Of a DNA stretch of 32,490 bases, positions 1 through 9,204 are shown one piece after another. Under the pieces are notes generated by a model. It made no database searches. It saw nothing but the letters and a program-made list of their open reading frames with translations, and was not told the DNA's origin. How positions within the stretch are numbered: position 1 is the stretch's first letter; each line of letters begins with the position of its first letter. The position numbers were made by a program, and so were the translations under genes. This DNA is from JBBQXK01 sp038251625 (lineage in GTDB: Bacteria > Pseudomonadota > Alphaproteobacteria > Rhodobacterales > Rhodobacteraceae): positions 1 to 32,490 of the forward strand of contig JBBSBE010000037.1 in the NCBI GenBank assembly GCA_038251625.1, read 5' to 3'.

Positions 1-9
1 AAGGGCAAG

Positions 10-99
10 TGGCGGAGAGAGAGGGATTCGAACCCTCGAGACGGTTCCCCGCCTACACACTTTCCAGGCGTGCGCCTTCGACCACTCGGCCACCTCTCC
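10..99 (-). tRNA. tRNA-Ser (anticodon GGA)
   Basis: Read on the minus strand this is a complete class II tRNA. The 7-bp acceptor stem starts GGAGAGG at 99 and closes with TCTCTCC, followed by discriminator G and an encoded CCA (10-12). The anticodon stem CACGC/GTGTG encloses the loop CTGGAAA, giving anticodon GGA, which reads serine UCC/UCU codons. There is a long variable arm as expected for tRNA-Ser, and the T arm contains GGTTCGAATCC. Confidence 0.97.
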
Positions 100-108
100 G
101 TATTGGGC

Positions 109-138
109 TGCATACATGTGGGTGCGTGCATGGTTCAA
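109..138 (-). promoter_or_regulatory. Candidate sigma-70 promoter of the tRNA-Ser gene
   Basis: On the minus strand there is a TTGAAC -35-like hexamer (138-133), an 18-bp spacer and a TATGCA -10-like hexamer (114-109). The predicted start falls only a few bases before the tRNA 5' end at 99, which is the right place for a tRNA promoter. The match is by eye and the hexamers are imperfect. Confidence 0.4.
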
Positions 139-589
139 GGGGCAAACCACTCTCTGCAGCCTCGGTTGCAACAAGTTGAGACCTTTCTGTCAAAGAAAGC
201 GATGCTTTATCGATGCAAGTTCGACCGAAGACCAAGCATTTGAATCGCAGTCAACGCGCCCCGACGGACGTCTGCAAGCGTAAAGGCGCACATCAACGCG
301 CCGGAGAGATCGGGCGGTGAAGGGAAAGAGACTTGCACCATTGGATCACGTCTAGCGCATATTCGCGTCCATATGTTGTCAGCTCGACTTAAAAGCAGCC
401 GTCGTCGGGGCAAAAGCAAAGAAGCCGGTCGGAAAGGGAATAAGGCACACGGGTTTAAGGCAAGACTGTCGGGAAAACGGGGGCTGGCTTACCTGATAAA
501 TCTGCGGAATCATAAGTCATGCATAGCGGTTCTTTAGGGCGCGAACCAACACCACACCGGGGAACGCGCTATCCTTTCCATGGCAAGTG
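139..589. other. Gene-free stretch between tRNA-Ser and alaX
   Basis: About 450 bases without a convincing gene. The only open frames are short (up to 70 codons), arginine-rich and lack a ribosome binding site or recognisable domain, so I treat them as chance. A loose GCGCG/CGCGC inverted repeat sits just downstream of the alaX stop at about 539-570, but it is not followed by a T run on either strand, so I do not call it a terminator. Confidence 0.5.
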
Positions 590-1303
590 TCAGGCAAAGC
601 TTAGTGTAACGCGGCGGTTCTGGCGGCCCTTCTTCTCTATCTTGCCGATTTCGATCCGCCCGATCTCAGCGGTGCGTGCCACATGGGTGCCTCCACAAGG
701 CTGCAGGTCCACCTGATCCTCCGCCAATCCGATCCGCACCAGCCTGACGCTACCCTGACCCGACGGAGGGGCCACCTTCACCGTCTTTACAAGACCCGGG
801 TTGGCAGCCAGTTCCGCATCCGTGATCCAATCCGCAACGACGGGCAAGTCACGTTCGATGAGCGCGTTGAGCGCCTCTTCAAGCGCGCTCACGTCGGCGG
901 GCGGGTCGGGCATGTCGAAATCCAAGCGCCCTCGCTCGGCACCAATCGCGCCACCCGTTACCGGCAGAGGGATCACCACAGACAGCAGGTGCAGCGCCGT
1001 ATGGATCCGCATGTGTCGGTGACGTCGGTCCCAATCGAGCATCTGGCGAAGGGCGGTACCGGGCGGCGGCAGCGCCGCGGCGACTGCGGGCACCAATGCC
1101 ACGCCGCCCTCCACCTTGACCGCGGTGGCGATAGGCAGAACGTTGCCCGACCAGATCAGCCTTCCGGAATCCCCCGGCTGACCGCCACCCGTTGGATAGA
1201 AGATGGTTCGGTCCAACACCACGCCACCCTCGGGCGTGTGTGCCACAACAATCGCGTCAGTCTCGGCGAGATAAGCATCGGTGCGGAAAAGCAGCTCTGT
1301 CAT
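590..1303 (-). CDS. Alanyl-tRNA editing protein, AlaX family
   Basis: A freestanding editing domain related to the AlaRS editing and C-terminal regions, which in this family hydrolyses Ser-tRNA(Ala) or Gly-tRNA(Ala) to prevent mistranslation. The 237-residue protein has an N-terminal beta-barrel segment (FYPTGGGQPGD at about 36-45). It also has both halves of the zinc site: HxxxH at H101/H105 in the HTALHLL motif, and CxxxH at C203/H207 in QPCGGTH. The size fits a medium-length AlaX without a full C-Ala domain. The start ATG overlaps the stop of the upstream mscS-like gene by 4 bases (ATGA), so the two are probably translationally coupled. It is the last gene of a long minus-strand run. Confidence 0.9.
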   Translation of the reverse strand: MTELLFRTDAYLAETDAIVVAHTPEGGVVLDRTIFYPTGGGQPGDSGRLIWSGNVLPIATAVKVEGGVALVPAVAAALPPPGTALRQMLDWDRRHRHMRIHTALHLLSVVIPLPVTGGAIGAERGRLDFDMPDPPADVSALEEALNALIERDLPVVADWITDAELAANPGLVKTVKVAPPSGQGSVRLVRIGLAEDQVDLQPCGGTHVARTAEIGRIEIGKIEKKGRQNRRVTLSFA

Positions 1304-3792
1304 GTCGCAGTCTCCCGACCCGCCTGCGGCAACGCACCCTCGATATCCGAAGGACCACCGGTCAGGCGGGTATCGGGCGAGACCAGCGCTGCCGGGCCTC
1401 CGTCATCGGCCGCGCCGCCTGCCATCCCCCTCAGGGCTTCTGGGTTGCGCAGCCAGATGTCGCGCTGCGCAAACGGAATTTCGATGCCTTCTTCGGCAAA
1501 CCGGGCCGCAATTGCGTGGTTCACCTCGGTGCGGACCGACAGCGAAAAATTCACGTCGCGCAAGATCATCCGGACATCGAAATCGAGGCTATCCGCGCCG
1601 AAACCCTGAAACACGACCATCGGCTTGGGGTTCAGCACTACCAAAGGCTGCGCTTCCGCAATCTCGTGCAGGATACGCTCTACTTTGCGGGTGTCGGTGC
1701 CGTAAGCGACCCCCACCTTCACGATCAGCCGACCGGTAAGGTTAAAGCGCGTCCAGTTCGTCACCTGCCCGGAAACCAGATCTGCATTGGGCACAATCAC
1801 ATCCGTGCGGTCAAAGGTCTGGATTCGTGTGGATCGGACCGAAATGGATTTCACGGTGCCTTGCACACCTCCCACCTCGATCCAGTCGCCTTCACTGACG
1901 GGCCGCTCGATCAAGAGGATGATTCCGGACACGAAATTCTGCACAATATTTTGCAAGCCAAACCCGATACCAAGCGAAAGGGCCCCTGCAACAAAGGCAA
2001 GCCCGGTAAGGTCGATCCCGGCGGCATCGATGGCGATCAGCCCAGCGAGGAAGATGCCAATGTAGCTGACACCCGAAATCACCGCATTCTGGCCACCCTG
2101 ATCGAGCTTGGTCTTGGGCAGGATCGACGATCGCAGCGCGCCCTGCAAAGCCCGTGTGATCAGGAATCCAATACCGAAGACCAAAAGGAAGGTCAGAAAG
2201 TTCGTCGGCGAAATGCGGGTCTGTCCAAGCTGAAATCCCCCTCCAAGTCGGGTGAAAACCTCGGATATGTCGGATAGGCGCGCGCCCCAGATCAGCGCAA
2301 AGAGCGGGATAGACAGCAGCGCCAGCGCAAATCCGACAAGCACTGGCGTCAGCGAGTCACGGCCCGCATCGGGACTGTTCGACAAGGCCGCAAAAATATC
2401 ACCTACAAGGCGCTGCAGAATTGCGATCAGGCTCAAAAGGCCAAGCGAGATGATCGCAGGATAGACAAGGGCCTGGCCCGCCGAAACGTAGCCCAGCGCC
2501 GCGACCAAAGGCCCCAGCACACCGACAACCATCGCCGCACCGGCCACGAGCCCAATCATGCGATTGCGATAGCTCGGCATCTCTTCTCCGGGTTCGGCAG
2601 CCTTCGCTACGGGGCGAAGCAGGCTACCGACACGGAAAAGCACAATTCCGGCTAACGCGATCATCGGGAACGACAGCACAGCCGTTCCCGCATCGGAGAT
2701 GCTCAGCGAATCCATAGCCGCGCTGCGCACAGTCTCGAACGCAAGGATGAAGCCAAAAACGGACGCGTAAAGCCGCCCTTCCCGCATCCGCTCTGGCGCC
2801 AGGTTCAACTGACCAGGAACGCCGGTTCGTCTTGGAAAGACACGAAAGCCCAGCCAGCGCGCGGAAAACAGGATGAAGCCCGCGAGTGCAAGGCTTAGGG
2901 CCGCTACCGACGTGATCGGGCCGACCATGCCGGTCAACATGACGGCGGTGGACAGCGCCAGAACCCCAAGCGTCGGCACGACAATCTGCCCAAGCGACGC
3001 GACGAATGCCCAAACTTCGCGCCATGTTCCGGTGGACCGTTCCAGCAGCCGGTTCGGCAGCCGCTCAAACCAGCGTCGCCCACGCCAAGTTAGCCCCACC
3101 GCTGCCAACAAAAGCGCTGCAATCGCGGGCAACTTTCCACGCAGCTCCGCGCGCGCAGCATCGTTCTGCCAGCGGCCCGTCACCTCGGAAACCATGGACG
3201 CGCCGATCTGAGAGGCAACAAGCCACGCATCGGGCCAGTTCGCTGGGTTCACCGGCATCGGCCAAACCCGCAAAAGCTCGCTCGCCTGCTTTTCGCGCAG
3301 TGTCCGGTCAATCTCACGGATAAGGCCGTCTGCACGGCTGTACGCCTCTTCCGCCGCGATCACAGGGGCTTGCAGGCGCACCAGCTGGTCTGTCAACTCG
3401 CTGCGACGGACCGCTATCTCTGGCGCATCAGTGGCGCCCTCGGCAGGCACCGGGCCGAGTGTGTCGATCTGCCCGCGCAGCGTTGCGATCCGCGCTGCGT
3501 TGGTACCTTGGGCCGCAAGAAAAGCGGCCCGCCAATCGGCGACCTGCGCCCGCATCTGCTCAAGCAACGCCACGGTCGACGCGCTATCCGCAATCGCGGT
3601 TTCAACACGGCCGGCAAGACGTTCCCACGCGGCGTAATCAAGCTCCCCCTGCCCCGGCGCGGGGCCTGCCTCAACGCTGATATTGGCTGGAACCGTGGGC
3701 GTCGGTGCTTTCGTCTGCGCATCCGCAGAGGTCGAAGCTAACAGGCCCAGCGCCAGCCAAGCGGCATGGAAGACAGATCGTATCCGGGTCAT
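1300..3792 (-). CDS. Large MscS-family mechanosensitive channel with DUF3772 N-terminus
   Basis: An 830-residue membrane protein. An N-terminal signal peptide (ending near TSADAQ) is followed by a periplasmic helical region of the DUF3772 type (about 40-200), then roughly ten hydrophobic segments. The C-terminal MscS core holds the pore-lining helix, rich in Gly and Ala (AGALSLGIGFGLQN), then the beta domain (VSEGDWIEVGGVQGTV) and a cytoplasmic tail. Family members release solutes on hypo-osmotic shock; the long N-terminal form is common in Gram-negative bacteria and its specific role is less well known. The start overlaps the cysK stop by 4 bases (ATGA) and the stop overlaps the alaX start, so it sits inside an apparent operon. 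Confidence 0.92.
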   Translation of the reverse strand: MTRIRSVFHAAWLALGLLASTSADAQTKAPTPTVPANISVEAGPAPGQGELDYAAWERLAGRVETAIADSASTVALLEQMRAQVADWRAAFLAAQGTNAARIATLRGQIDTLGPVPAEGATDAPEIAVRRSELTDQLVRLQAPVIAAEEAYSRADGLIREIDRTLREKQASELLRVWPMPVNPANWPDAWLVASQIGASMVSEVTGRWQNDAARAELRGKLPAIAALLLAAVGLTWRGRRWFERLPNRLLERSTGTWREVWAFVASLGQIVVPTLGVLALSTAVMLTGMVGPITSVAALSLALAGFILFSARWLGFRVFPRRTGVPGQLNLAPERMREGRLYASVFGFILAFETVRSAAMDSLSISDAGTAVLSFPMIALAGIVLFRVGSLLRPVAKAAEPGEEMPSYRNRMIGLVAGAAMVVGVLGPLVAALGYVSAGQALVYPAIISLGLLSLIAILQRLVGDIFAALSNSPDAGRDSLTPVLVGFALALLSIPLFALIWGARLSDISEVFTRLGGGFQLGQTRISPTNFLTFLLVFGIGFLITRALQGALRSSILPKTKLDQGGQNAVISGVSYIGIFLAGLIAIDAAGIDLTGLAFVAGALSLGIGFGLQNIVQNFVSGIILLIERPVSEGDWIEVGGVQGTVKSISVRSTRIQTFDRTDVIVPNADLVSGQVTNWTRFNLTGRLIVKVGVAYGTDTRKVERILHEIAEAQPLVVLNPKPMVVFQGFGADSLDFDVRMILRDVNFSLSVRTEVNHAIAARFAEEGIEIPFAQRDIWLRNPEALRGMAGGAADDGGPAALVSPDTRLTGGPSDIEGALPQAGRETAT

Positions 3793-4823
3793 GTGTCTGC
3801 AAAGACAGGCGGAATTGCACGTGGTGCGCGATCAAGCCAAGCGGGCACTGGAAGGCCCTTTTCCTTCAGGAACGCGGGGTTATAGAGCTTGGATTGATAC
3901 CGGCTGCCATAGTCACACAGAATCGTCACGATCGTGTGTCCCGGCCCCATCTCACACGCCATGCGGATGGCACCGGCGATGTTGATGCCCGTCGAGCCGC
4001 CCATGACAAGGCCCTCTTCCTGCACGAGGTCAAAGACGATGGGCAGCGCCTCGGCATCTGGTATGCGGTAGCTGAAATCCGGCGTCAGCCCTTCGAGGTT
4101 GGCAGTGATCCTGCCTTGGCCAATGCCCTCGGTGATCGAGGAACCGGGGCTTTCCAGCGTGCCGGAAGTGTAAAAACTGTAAAGCGCTGCCCCTTCAGGA
4201 TCGGCAAGCCCGATTTTCACGCCCTTACCTTGCAACGCTATCGCGACGCCCGCCAGCGTTCCCCCCGAACCGACGGCGCAAATGAAACCATCGACACTGC
4301 CTTGCGTCTGCTCCCAGATTTCCGGTCCGGTCGTCTCGATATGCGCTTGCCGGTTGGCCACATTGTCGAACTGGTTTGCCCAGATCGCACCGTTCGGCTC
4401 CGTTCGCGCCAATTCCTCGGCCAGCCGCCCCGAATAACGCACATAGTTGTTGGGGTTGCGATAGGGGGCAGCGGGGACCTGCACCAACTCTGCCCCGGCA
4501 AGCCGCAGCATATCCTTCTTTTCCTGGCTTTGCGTCTCTGGGATCACGATGACGGTGCGAAAACCCATCGAGGCGCCGACCAGTGCAAGGCCGATCCCGG
4601 TGTTCCCGGCCGTCCCTTCAACAATCGTCCCACCGGGCCGCAGGTCGCCGCGTGCCACCGCATCACGGATGATGTAAAGCGCCGCTCGGTCCTTGACCGA
4701 TTGCCCCGGGTTGAGGAATTCGCACTTGCCAAGGATTGTGCAGCCGGTCTCCTCGCTGGCGCGGTGCAGCTTCAGAAGTGGGGTACGGCCAATCGCGTCG
4801 GCAAGGTCGCTGGAAATCCGCAT
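3789..4823 (-). CDS. cysK: Cysteine synthase (O-acetylserine sulfhydrylase) of the trg tellurite locus
   Basis: A PLP enzyme that makes cysteine from O-acetylserine and sulfide. From the chosen start the protein is 344 residues. It shows the PLP lysine K44 in PGQSVKDRA, the substrate loop TAGNTG (71-76) and a phosphate-binding GSGGT motif. The open frame extends 20 codons further upstream, but the ATG at 4823 is preceded by AAGGAG with about 8-base spacing and by no other good site. It follows trgA and trgB. In R. sphaeroides, cysK of the trgAB locus contributes to tellurite resistance, and the same order is seen here. The C-terminal region is longer than in a minimal CysK. Confidence 0.92.
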   Translation of the reverse strand: MRISSDLADAIGRTPLLKLHRASEETGCTILGKCEFLNPGQSVKDRAALYIIRDAVARGDLRPGGTIVEGTAGNTGIGLALVGASMGFRTVIVIPETQSQEKKDMLRLAGAELVQVPAAPYRNPNNYVRYSGRLAEELARTEPNGAIWANQFDNVANRQAHIETTGPEIWEQTQGSVDGFICAVGSGGTLAGVAIALQGKGVKIGLADPEGAALYSFYTSGTLESPGSSITEGIGQGRITANLEGLTPDFSYRIPDAEALPIVFDLVQEEGLVMGGSTGINIAGAIRMACEMGPGHTIVTILCDYGSRYQSKLYNPAFLKEKGLPVPAWLDRAPRAIPPVFADT

Positions 4824-4879
4824 GGCGGGGCTCCTTTTAGGCAGGGTGGCCTTTTGTTTAGGCGTGCCTGACGCTGAAC

Positions 4880-6034
4880 TCAAGCCGAAGCGGCGGCGCG
4901 CAGGCGGGGCCGCTCGCGCTGCAGCCAGAGCGCAGTCAGGATCAGGGGTGCGTTCGCGATCTCGCCCGACGCGACAAGCGCCATCATTGCCGTGAAGTCG
5001 ATCACATGGCCGCGGATATCTTCGGCCTCAACATCCATGCCGCCCATCGTGCACGCCTCATCCGGAAGATCGGCAATCGCGACGAAGGAATAGAGAAACT
5101 CGGTCTTGGCGGCGGGTGACGGATAGTACCCAGCGACCGGATGAAGGTCCAAAAGATGCAACCCAGCCTCTTCGACCGCCTCTCTACGGGCCGCCTGGTC
5201 GGCGGTTTCGCCTGGATCGATCCGGCCGGCAACCGCTTCAAGCAACCAGGGTTGCCGGTCGCCGCGCGCGAACGGTCCGGGCCGGAACTGTTCGATCAGG
5301 TGCACCCTGTCCCGCACCGGATCGTAGGGCAATACCGTCACCGCATCACCACCCACAAACACCGCTCGGTTCACAACCGGGCTCTTTCCCCCGTCGAAGC
5401 GGCGGAACGACAGATCGTATTCCTCGACCGCGAAGAAATTGGCGTATGGTTCGCGCCGTGCAGCGACGTCGACGTCGCCGGGCACTGCCGCGCGGCGCAG
5501 CATTGCCGGGGATGGATCGGCGCCCGCGCGGATCCGGCTTGCACCGCGTACCAGCATCGCGAACCGCCGGGCGGCCACGGCTGCCGCTGGCTTCGTTCCG
5601 TAAAGCGCCATCACATCATCGGCCGCCGCTGCTGCCGTTTCGCCAAGCCCGGCCTGCCAATCGCCGAAATGCCAATCCTCACCTGCACCCCATCGCCCAG
5701 GTTCGGAAAAGTAGACGAGCGCGGGCAAGTGACCGGCCCCCACCTCCACCTGCATTTCGATTGGCGCATAAGCAAATCCGCCTTCGTAAAAATCCAATCT
5801 GGCACGGTCTTCCGGACTGATACCCTCGACAACGATGCCTTCGGCGGCCGCGCTTGCGAACGGCAGGAGAGTTGGAAAGTCTTGTCCCTCAGCAAAGGCA
5901 ACCCGATGCCCGGCCAACCTTGCGGGTCGAGCCTCAGGCATACGCCCGAGCACGGCGGCAAGAAGCGGCATGTGCCGTAGCGTACCATAAAAGAAAAAGC
6001 GCACGTCCCTCAGGCCCAGCGCCGTGAAGCCCAC
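4880..6034 (-). CDS. trgB: TrgB-like fusion: gamma-glutamylcyclotransferase-like domain plus NUDIX hydrolase
   Basis: A two-domain protein of 384 residues. The N-terminal part (about 10-130) is AIG2/GGCT-like, with the nucleotide-loop motif FFYGTLRH near 14-21 and a DFYEGG motif carrying the expected acidic residue E84. The C-terminal part (about 200-375) is a NUDIX hydrolase of the ADP-ribose pyrophosphatase type, with a full NUDIX box from G270 to L292 (REAVEEAG core). The architecture and position match TrgB of the R. sphaeroides tellurite locus; the substrate is not known to me. The given start is a GTG that overlaps trgA by 25 bases. A GTG at 6004 (just before VRFFFYGT) is an alternative, and neither has a strong ribosome binding site. 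Confidence 0.88.
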   Translation of the reverse strand: MGFTALGLRDVRFFFYGTLRHMPLLAAVLGRMPEARPARLAGHRVAFAEGQDFPTLLPFASAAAEGIVVEGISPEDRARLDFYEGGFAYAPIEMQVEVGAGHLPALVYFSEPGRWGAGEDWHFGDWQAGLGETAAAAADDVMALYGTKPAAAVAARRFAMLVRGASRIRAGADPSPAMLRRAAVPGDVDVAARREPYANFFAVEEYDLSFRRFDGGKSPVVNRAVFVGGDAVTVLPYDPVRDRVHLIEQFRPGPFARGDRQPWLLEAVAGRIDPGETADQAARREAVEEAGLHLLDLHPVAGYYPSPAAKTEFLYSFVAIADLPDEACTMGGMDVEAEDIRGHVIDFTAMMALVASGEIANAPLILTALWLQRERPRLRAAASA

Positions 6035-6450
6035 TCGGCCATGAATCCGCCCACTACTCCACCCACGCCAAAGGTAATCAAAAGCTCGGGCGTCAACATC
6101 CGCTGACCGTTTTCCAGCATCAGGTTGAAAATGCCGACCACAGCCTCCATCGGCCCGTCATAGCGCTTCTTCAGAGCCAACTGCAGCATCTGATAGATGG
6201 AAAAGCCAAGCAGAGCCCAAAAGGCCAGTGTCACGCTTGTGCGCAACCCATATCCGATTGACGCCCGGTAACCCCGTCCGGCGAGGCTACCCATTACAGA
6301 CCAGCCGATCAAAAGCCCAAGTGCGGCGACGATCAGGCTGAACGATCCAAACGCTTCCTGCCTTTCTACGGTCGATTTGAAAACCTCTGCCGCAATGAAG
6401 CCGAGCACTGCAAAAGAGACGGCAGCAAAAAGCTTGGCAGCGGTCGGCAT
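6010..6450 (-). CDS. trgA: TrgA family membrane protein (tellurite resistance locus)
   Basis: A 146-residue protein with four hydrophobic segments (about 5-25, 35-57, 72-93 and 120-140), predicted in the inner membrane. It resembles TrgA, which together with TrgB raised tellurite resistance when moved into Paracoccus in published R. sphaeroides work; the mechanism is unknown. The ATG at 6450 has an AAAGG site about 6 bases upstream. The gene starts only 28 bp after the CFA-like gene and overlaps trgB at its 3' end, so it is probably co-transcribed with both. Confidence 0.85.
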   Translation of the reverse strand: MPTAAKLFAAVSFAVLGFIAAEVFKSTVERQEAFGSFSLIVAALGLLIGWSVMGSLAGRGYRASIGYGLRTSVTLAFWALLGFSIYQMLQLALKKRYDGPMEAVVGIFNLMLENGQRMLTPELLITFGVGGVVGGFMAEWASRRWA

Positions 6451-6478
6451 GGCGCACCTTTCGGTTGACGCCCGTCCA

Positions 6479-7693
6479 CTAGGCTGGACGGGTCACTGTG
6501 ATCTGTGTCACGTCACAGTTTCCGCCGCGAAACGCCCCCGCGCAAGAGGTGAGGTAGAAATTCCACATCCGGCGAAACCGATCATCAAACCCGAGCCCCG
6601 CCACCTCGTCCCAACGGTCGTTGAACGTGTCGTGCCAACGGCGCAATGTGTGGCTGTAGCTTTCGCCGAACTCGATAGAATGTTTCAGGTTCAGTCCCGC
6701 CCGCTCCACCTCGCGCCGAAGCGCTGTGGGCGAGGGCAACATGCCGCCGGGGAAGATGTGTTTCTGGATGAAATCCACACCACGGCGGTAAACCTCCCAC
6801 CGCTTGTCCTGAACGGTGATGATCTGCAGCGTGGCATGACCGCCCGGCTTGAGCCTGTTTTTCAGCACTTCGAAGTAAGTTGGCCAGTATTTCTCGCCCA
6901 CCGCCTCGAACATCTCGATTGAGGCGATGCCGTCATAGCTGCCCCGCTCATCGCGGTAATCCTGCAACTTGATCTCCACCTGCCCCGACAGGCCAGCGCG
7001 CGCGATCCGGTCCACCGCATAGTCATATTGCGCCTGGCTGATCGTCAGGCCGGTTACCCGCAGGCCCCTCTCGCGCGCCGCATATTCGGCAAAGCCGCCC
7101 CATCCGCAGCCGATTTCCAGCACATGATCGCCGGGCCCCGCCCCCATCTGATCCACCATCGAGGCGTACTTGGCGATCTGCGCACCTTCGAGACTTTCCT
7201 GCCCCGTGCGGAACAGCGCCGAGGAATAGGTCATCGTCTCATCGAGCCAGAGCCTGTAGAAATCGTTCCCAAGATCATAGTGGTGTGCGATGTTCTTTTT
7301 TGCCTGCGCCCGGCTGTTCGACCGCAGCCAATGCCGCGCCTTTTCAAACGCGCGCAGAATGGCCATGCCGGGAAAGCCATCGTACAGACCATCATTGTCC
7401 TGATGCACGAGGTCCATGAAAGCTTGCAGGTCCGGCGTGGACCACCAATGTTCGAGATAGGCATCGCAAAAGCCAAGATCGCCCTCGCGGATTAGCCTTG
7501 CAAAGATGTCATCATGATGGATCTGCAGTTCCGCCACCGGCCCCGTCCCGCGCCCGCCACAGCGAAAGCGCCGCCCGTCGGGCAACACGAAATCCAGCCG
7601 CCCATGATCCAGCGTCGCATCCACAAGACTGAAGACGCGCGCGAAATATCGGGGCATCCCAGTTTGCCCCGCCGTCGAAGTAAGTGCCGTCAT
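6479..7693 (-). CDS. Cyclopropane-fatty-acyl-phospholipid synthase family methyltransferase
   Basis: A 404-residue SAM-dependent lipid methyltransferase acting on unsaturated acyl chains in membrane phospholipids. The SAM-binding motif VLEIGCGWGG lies at 191-200 and a FEAVG motif with the conserved Glu follows. Against E. coli Cfa the C-terminal architecture is clear (YFEVLKNRLKPGG, FGESYSHTLRRW). However, the bicarbonate-site Cys (YSCAY in E. coli) is Ser (YSSAL), and the conserved His of LLHTI is replaced (LQIITV). The start at 7693 has GGGGAG 4-5 bases upstream; the frame stays open to 7756, but that would nearly abut the photolyase stop without a better site. It lies between phr and trgA on the same strand. 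Confidence 0.88.
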   Translation of the reverse strand: MTALTSTAGQTGMPRYFARVFSLVDATLDHGRLDFVLPDGRRFRCGGRGTGPVAELQIHHDDIFARLIREGDLGFCDAYLEHWWSTPDLQAFMDLVHQDNDGLYDGFPGMAILRAFEKARHWLRSNSRAQAKKNIAHHYDLGNDFYRLWLDETMTYSSALFRTGQESLEGAQIAKYASMVDQMGAGPGDHVLEIGCGWGGFAEYAARERGLRVTGLTISQAQYDYAVDRIARAGLSGQVEIKLQDYRDERGSYDGIASIEMFEAVGEKYWPTYFEVLKNRLKPGGHATLQIITVQDKRWEVYRRGVDFIQKHIFPGGMLPSPTALRREVERAGLNLKHSIEFGESYSHTLRRWHDTFNDRWDEVAGLGFDDRFRRMWNFYLTSCAGAFRGGNCDVTQITVTRPA

Positions 7694-7762
7694 CAGGCTC
7701 CCCGGTCTTTCTTTTTCATTATTACGTCCCAGCGCCCCATGTTCCCTATACGCCAACGCGGC

Positions 7763-9175
7763 TCAAGAGTTTCGCGCACTGTAGGCCGCCAACGCCCGCT
7801 CTCGTCCCTCGGCGAGCCCCACAAGTGGCTGCGGATAAGGCAAAGCGGGGTCAAGGCCCCAAGCGCGGGGTACAGCATAAAAATAGCTCATCGCCTCTGG
7901 CGCCGGTTCGCGCGCGCCTTCAGCAATCCAGCGTCTGCGATACGTGCTCTTAGGGTCATAGGTCTCGGCTTGCGTCGCGGGATTGAAGATGCGGAAATAG
8001 GGGGCCGCATCCGGGCCGGACCCCGCCGCCCACTGCCAGCCCATCGCGTTGGAAGCGGCATCCCAATCTATAAGGCAGTCGTCAAACCAAGCGGCCCCGA
8101 CACGCCAATCCGTCATCAGATGTTTGGTCAGGTAAGACGCCACAATCATGCGGCCCCGGTTGTGCATCGTGCCCGTCACGTACATCTCGCGCATGGCCGC
8201 ATCGACAAGCGGTTCCCCCGTCATTCCCTGACGCCAGCGTTCGGCATCTGCATTGTCAGCACGCCAAGGAAAGCTATCCCATTCCTCGCGCCAGTTGCGC
8301 GTGGCGATATGGGGCGTGTGATGCATCAGGTGCCAGGCAAACTCTCGCCACACCAGTTCCTTGAGGAAATGCTCTGTCCCGCGCCCCCCGCCAGCCTCAA
8401 GCATTGCCTTTACGGCATGCCACACGTGCCGGATGCCGATCTCGCCCCATGTCAGGTTTTCAGACAACCGGGAAGTTGCTGGGCGGGCAGGGATGTTGCG
8501 CGCCTCGGAATAATCCTCGACTGGTCCGTCGAGAAAATCGGCCAGCCGTCTTTCCGCCGCCACCTCTCCGACCGCCGCGTGTGGCGCAATGACCGCAGCC
8601 CCCCGGTTCATCGCAGCCCCTAGGTGCCAGTCCTGCAGTCGGTCCGAAGATGGCCATGCATTTGGCGGGCGCAAGGATGGAACGGGAAGCGGCGCAGGCA
8701 CATCCCGGTCGCGCACAGCTTTCCAGTAGGGGGTGTATACGCGGTAGTAGCCACCCTGCCCCGTCTCGACCGTCCAGGGTTCATGCAAAAGATGCCCCGG
8801 ATGACTTTCCCCGATCAGCCCCTTGCGCTTCAGCGCCGCCTTGACCTCGGTATCGCGTGCCTTCGAGTCCGGATCATAGGCGCGCGACCACATCACCCCC
8901 GCAGCGCCGGTATCTTCCACAAGCTGCAACACCGTATCCACGGCTAAGCCCCTGCGCAGCAGCAGGCGAAGCCCTTTCGCCTCCAACGACCGTGCGAACA
9001 CCAAAAGCGCCTCACCCAGCCGCCATTTTGACGCCGCACCAAGCGCTTCTGTTTCAGGATCAAGGATGAAGACCGGCACAACGGGCCTGCCCGTCGTTGC
9101 AGCGGCGGTCAGCATGGGGTGATCGGCAAGCCTGAGATCCCGGCGGAACCATAGGAGAAAGGGCGCGTCGGGCAT
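7763..9175 (-). CDS. Deoxyribodipyrimidine photolyase (class I CPD photolyase family)
   Basis: A 470-residue light-driven DNA repair enzyme. The N-terminal alpha/beta antenna-cofactor domain begins WFRRDLRLADHP. The C-terminal FAD-binding domain has the WREFAWHLMHH region, the MHNRGRMI motif and the long block ending GWQWAAGSGPDAAPYFRIFNP, all typical of class I photolyases. I chose the ATG at 9175; a TTG at 9193 is in frame, and neither has a convincing ribosome binding site. The cfa-like gene follows 69 bp downstream. A phr-cfa neighbourhood is known in R. sphaeroides, where both belong to the singlet-oxygen sigma-E response. I did not find that promoter type here. Confidence 0.93.
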   Translation of the reverse strand: MPDAPFLLWFRRDLRLADHPMLTAAATTGRPVVPVFILDPETEALGAASKWRLGEALLVFARSLEAKGLRLLLRRGLAVDTVLQLVEDTGAAGVMWSRAYDPDSKARDTEVKAALKRKGLIGESHPGHLLHEPWTVETGQGGYYRVYTPYWKAVRDRDVPAPLPVPSLRPPNAWPSSDRLQDWHLGAAMNRGAAVIAPHAAVGEVAAERRLADFLDGPVEDYSEARNIPARPATSRLSENLTWGEIGIRHVWHAVKAMLEAGGGRGTEHFLKELVWREFAWHLMHHTPHIATRNWREEWDSFPWRADNADAERWRQGMTGEPLVDAAMREMYVTGTMHNRGRMIVASYLTKHLMTDWRVGAAWFDDCLIDWDAASNAMGWQWAAGSGPDAAPYFRIFNPATQAETYDPKSTYRRRWIAEGAREPAPEAMSYFYAVPRAWGLDPALPYPQPLVGLAEGRERALAAYSARNS

Positions 9176-9204
9176 GCTCACCGATTGTGACAATTCATCG
9201 CCGC

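Noticed and set aside
207..419. 70-codon minus-strand frame near the tRNA
   Set aside because: No ribosome binding site, no domain and arginine-rich shadow-like composition.
1192..2277. Long plus-strand open frame opposite the MscS and AlaX genes
   Set aside because: Rich in Arg, His, Pro and Gln with no domain; it is antisense to strongly recognised proteins, a common effect of high GC content.
3705..4871. Plus-strand open frame of 388 codons opposite cysK
   Set aside because: The opposite strand encodes a complete cysteine synthase with all motifs; the plus frame has no recognisable family.
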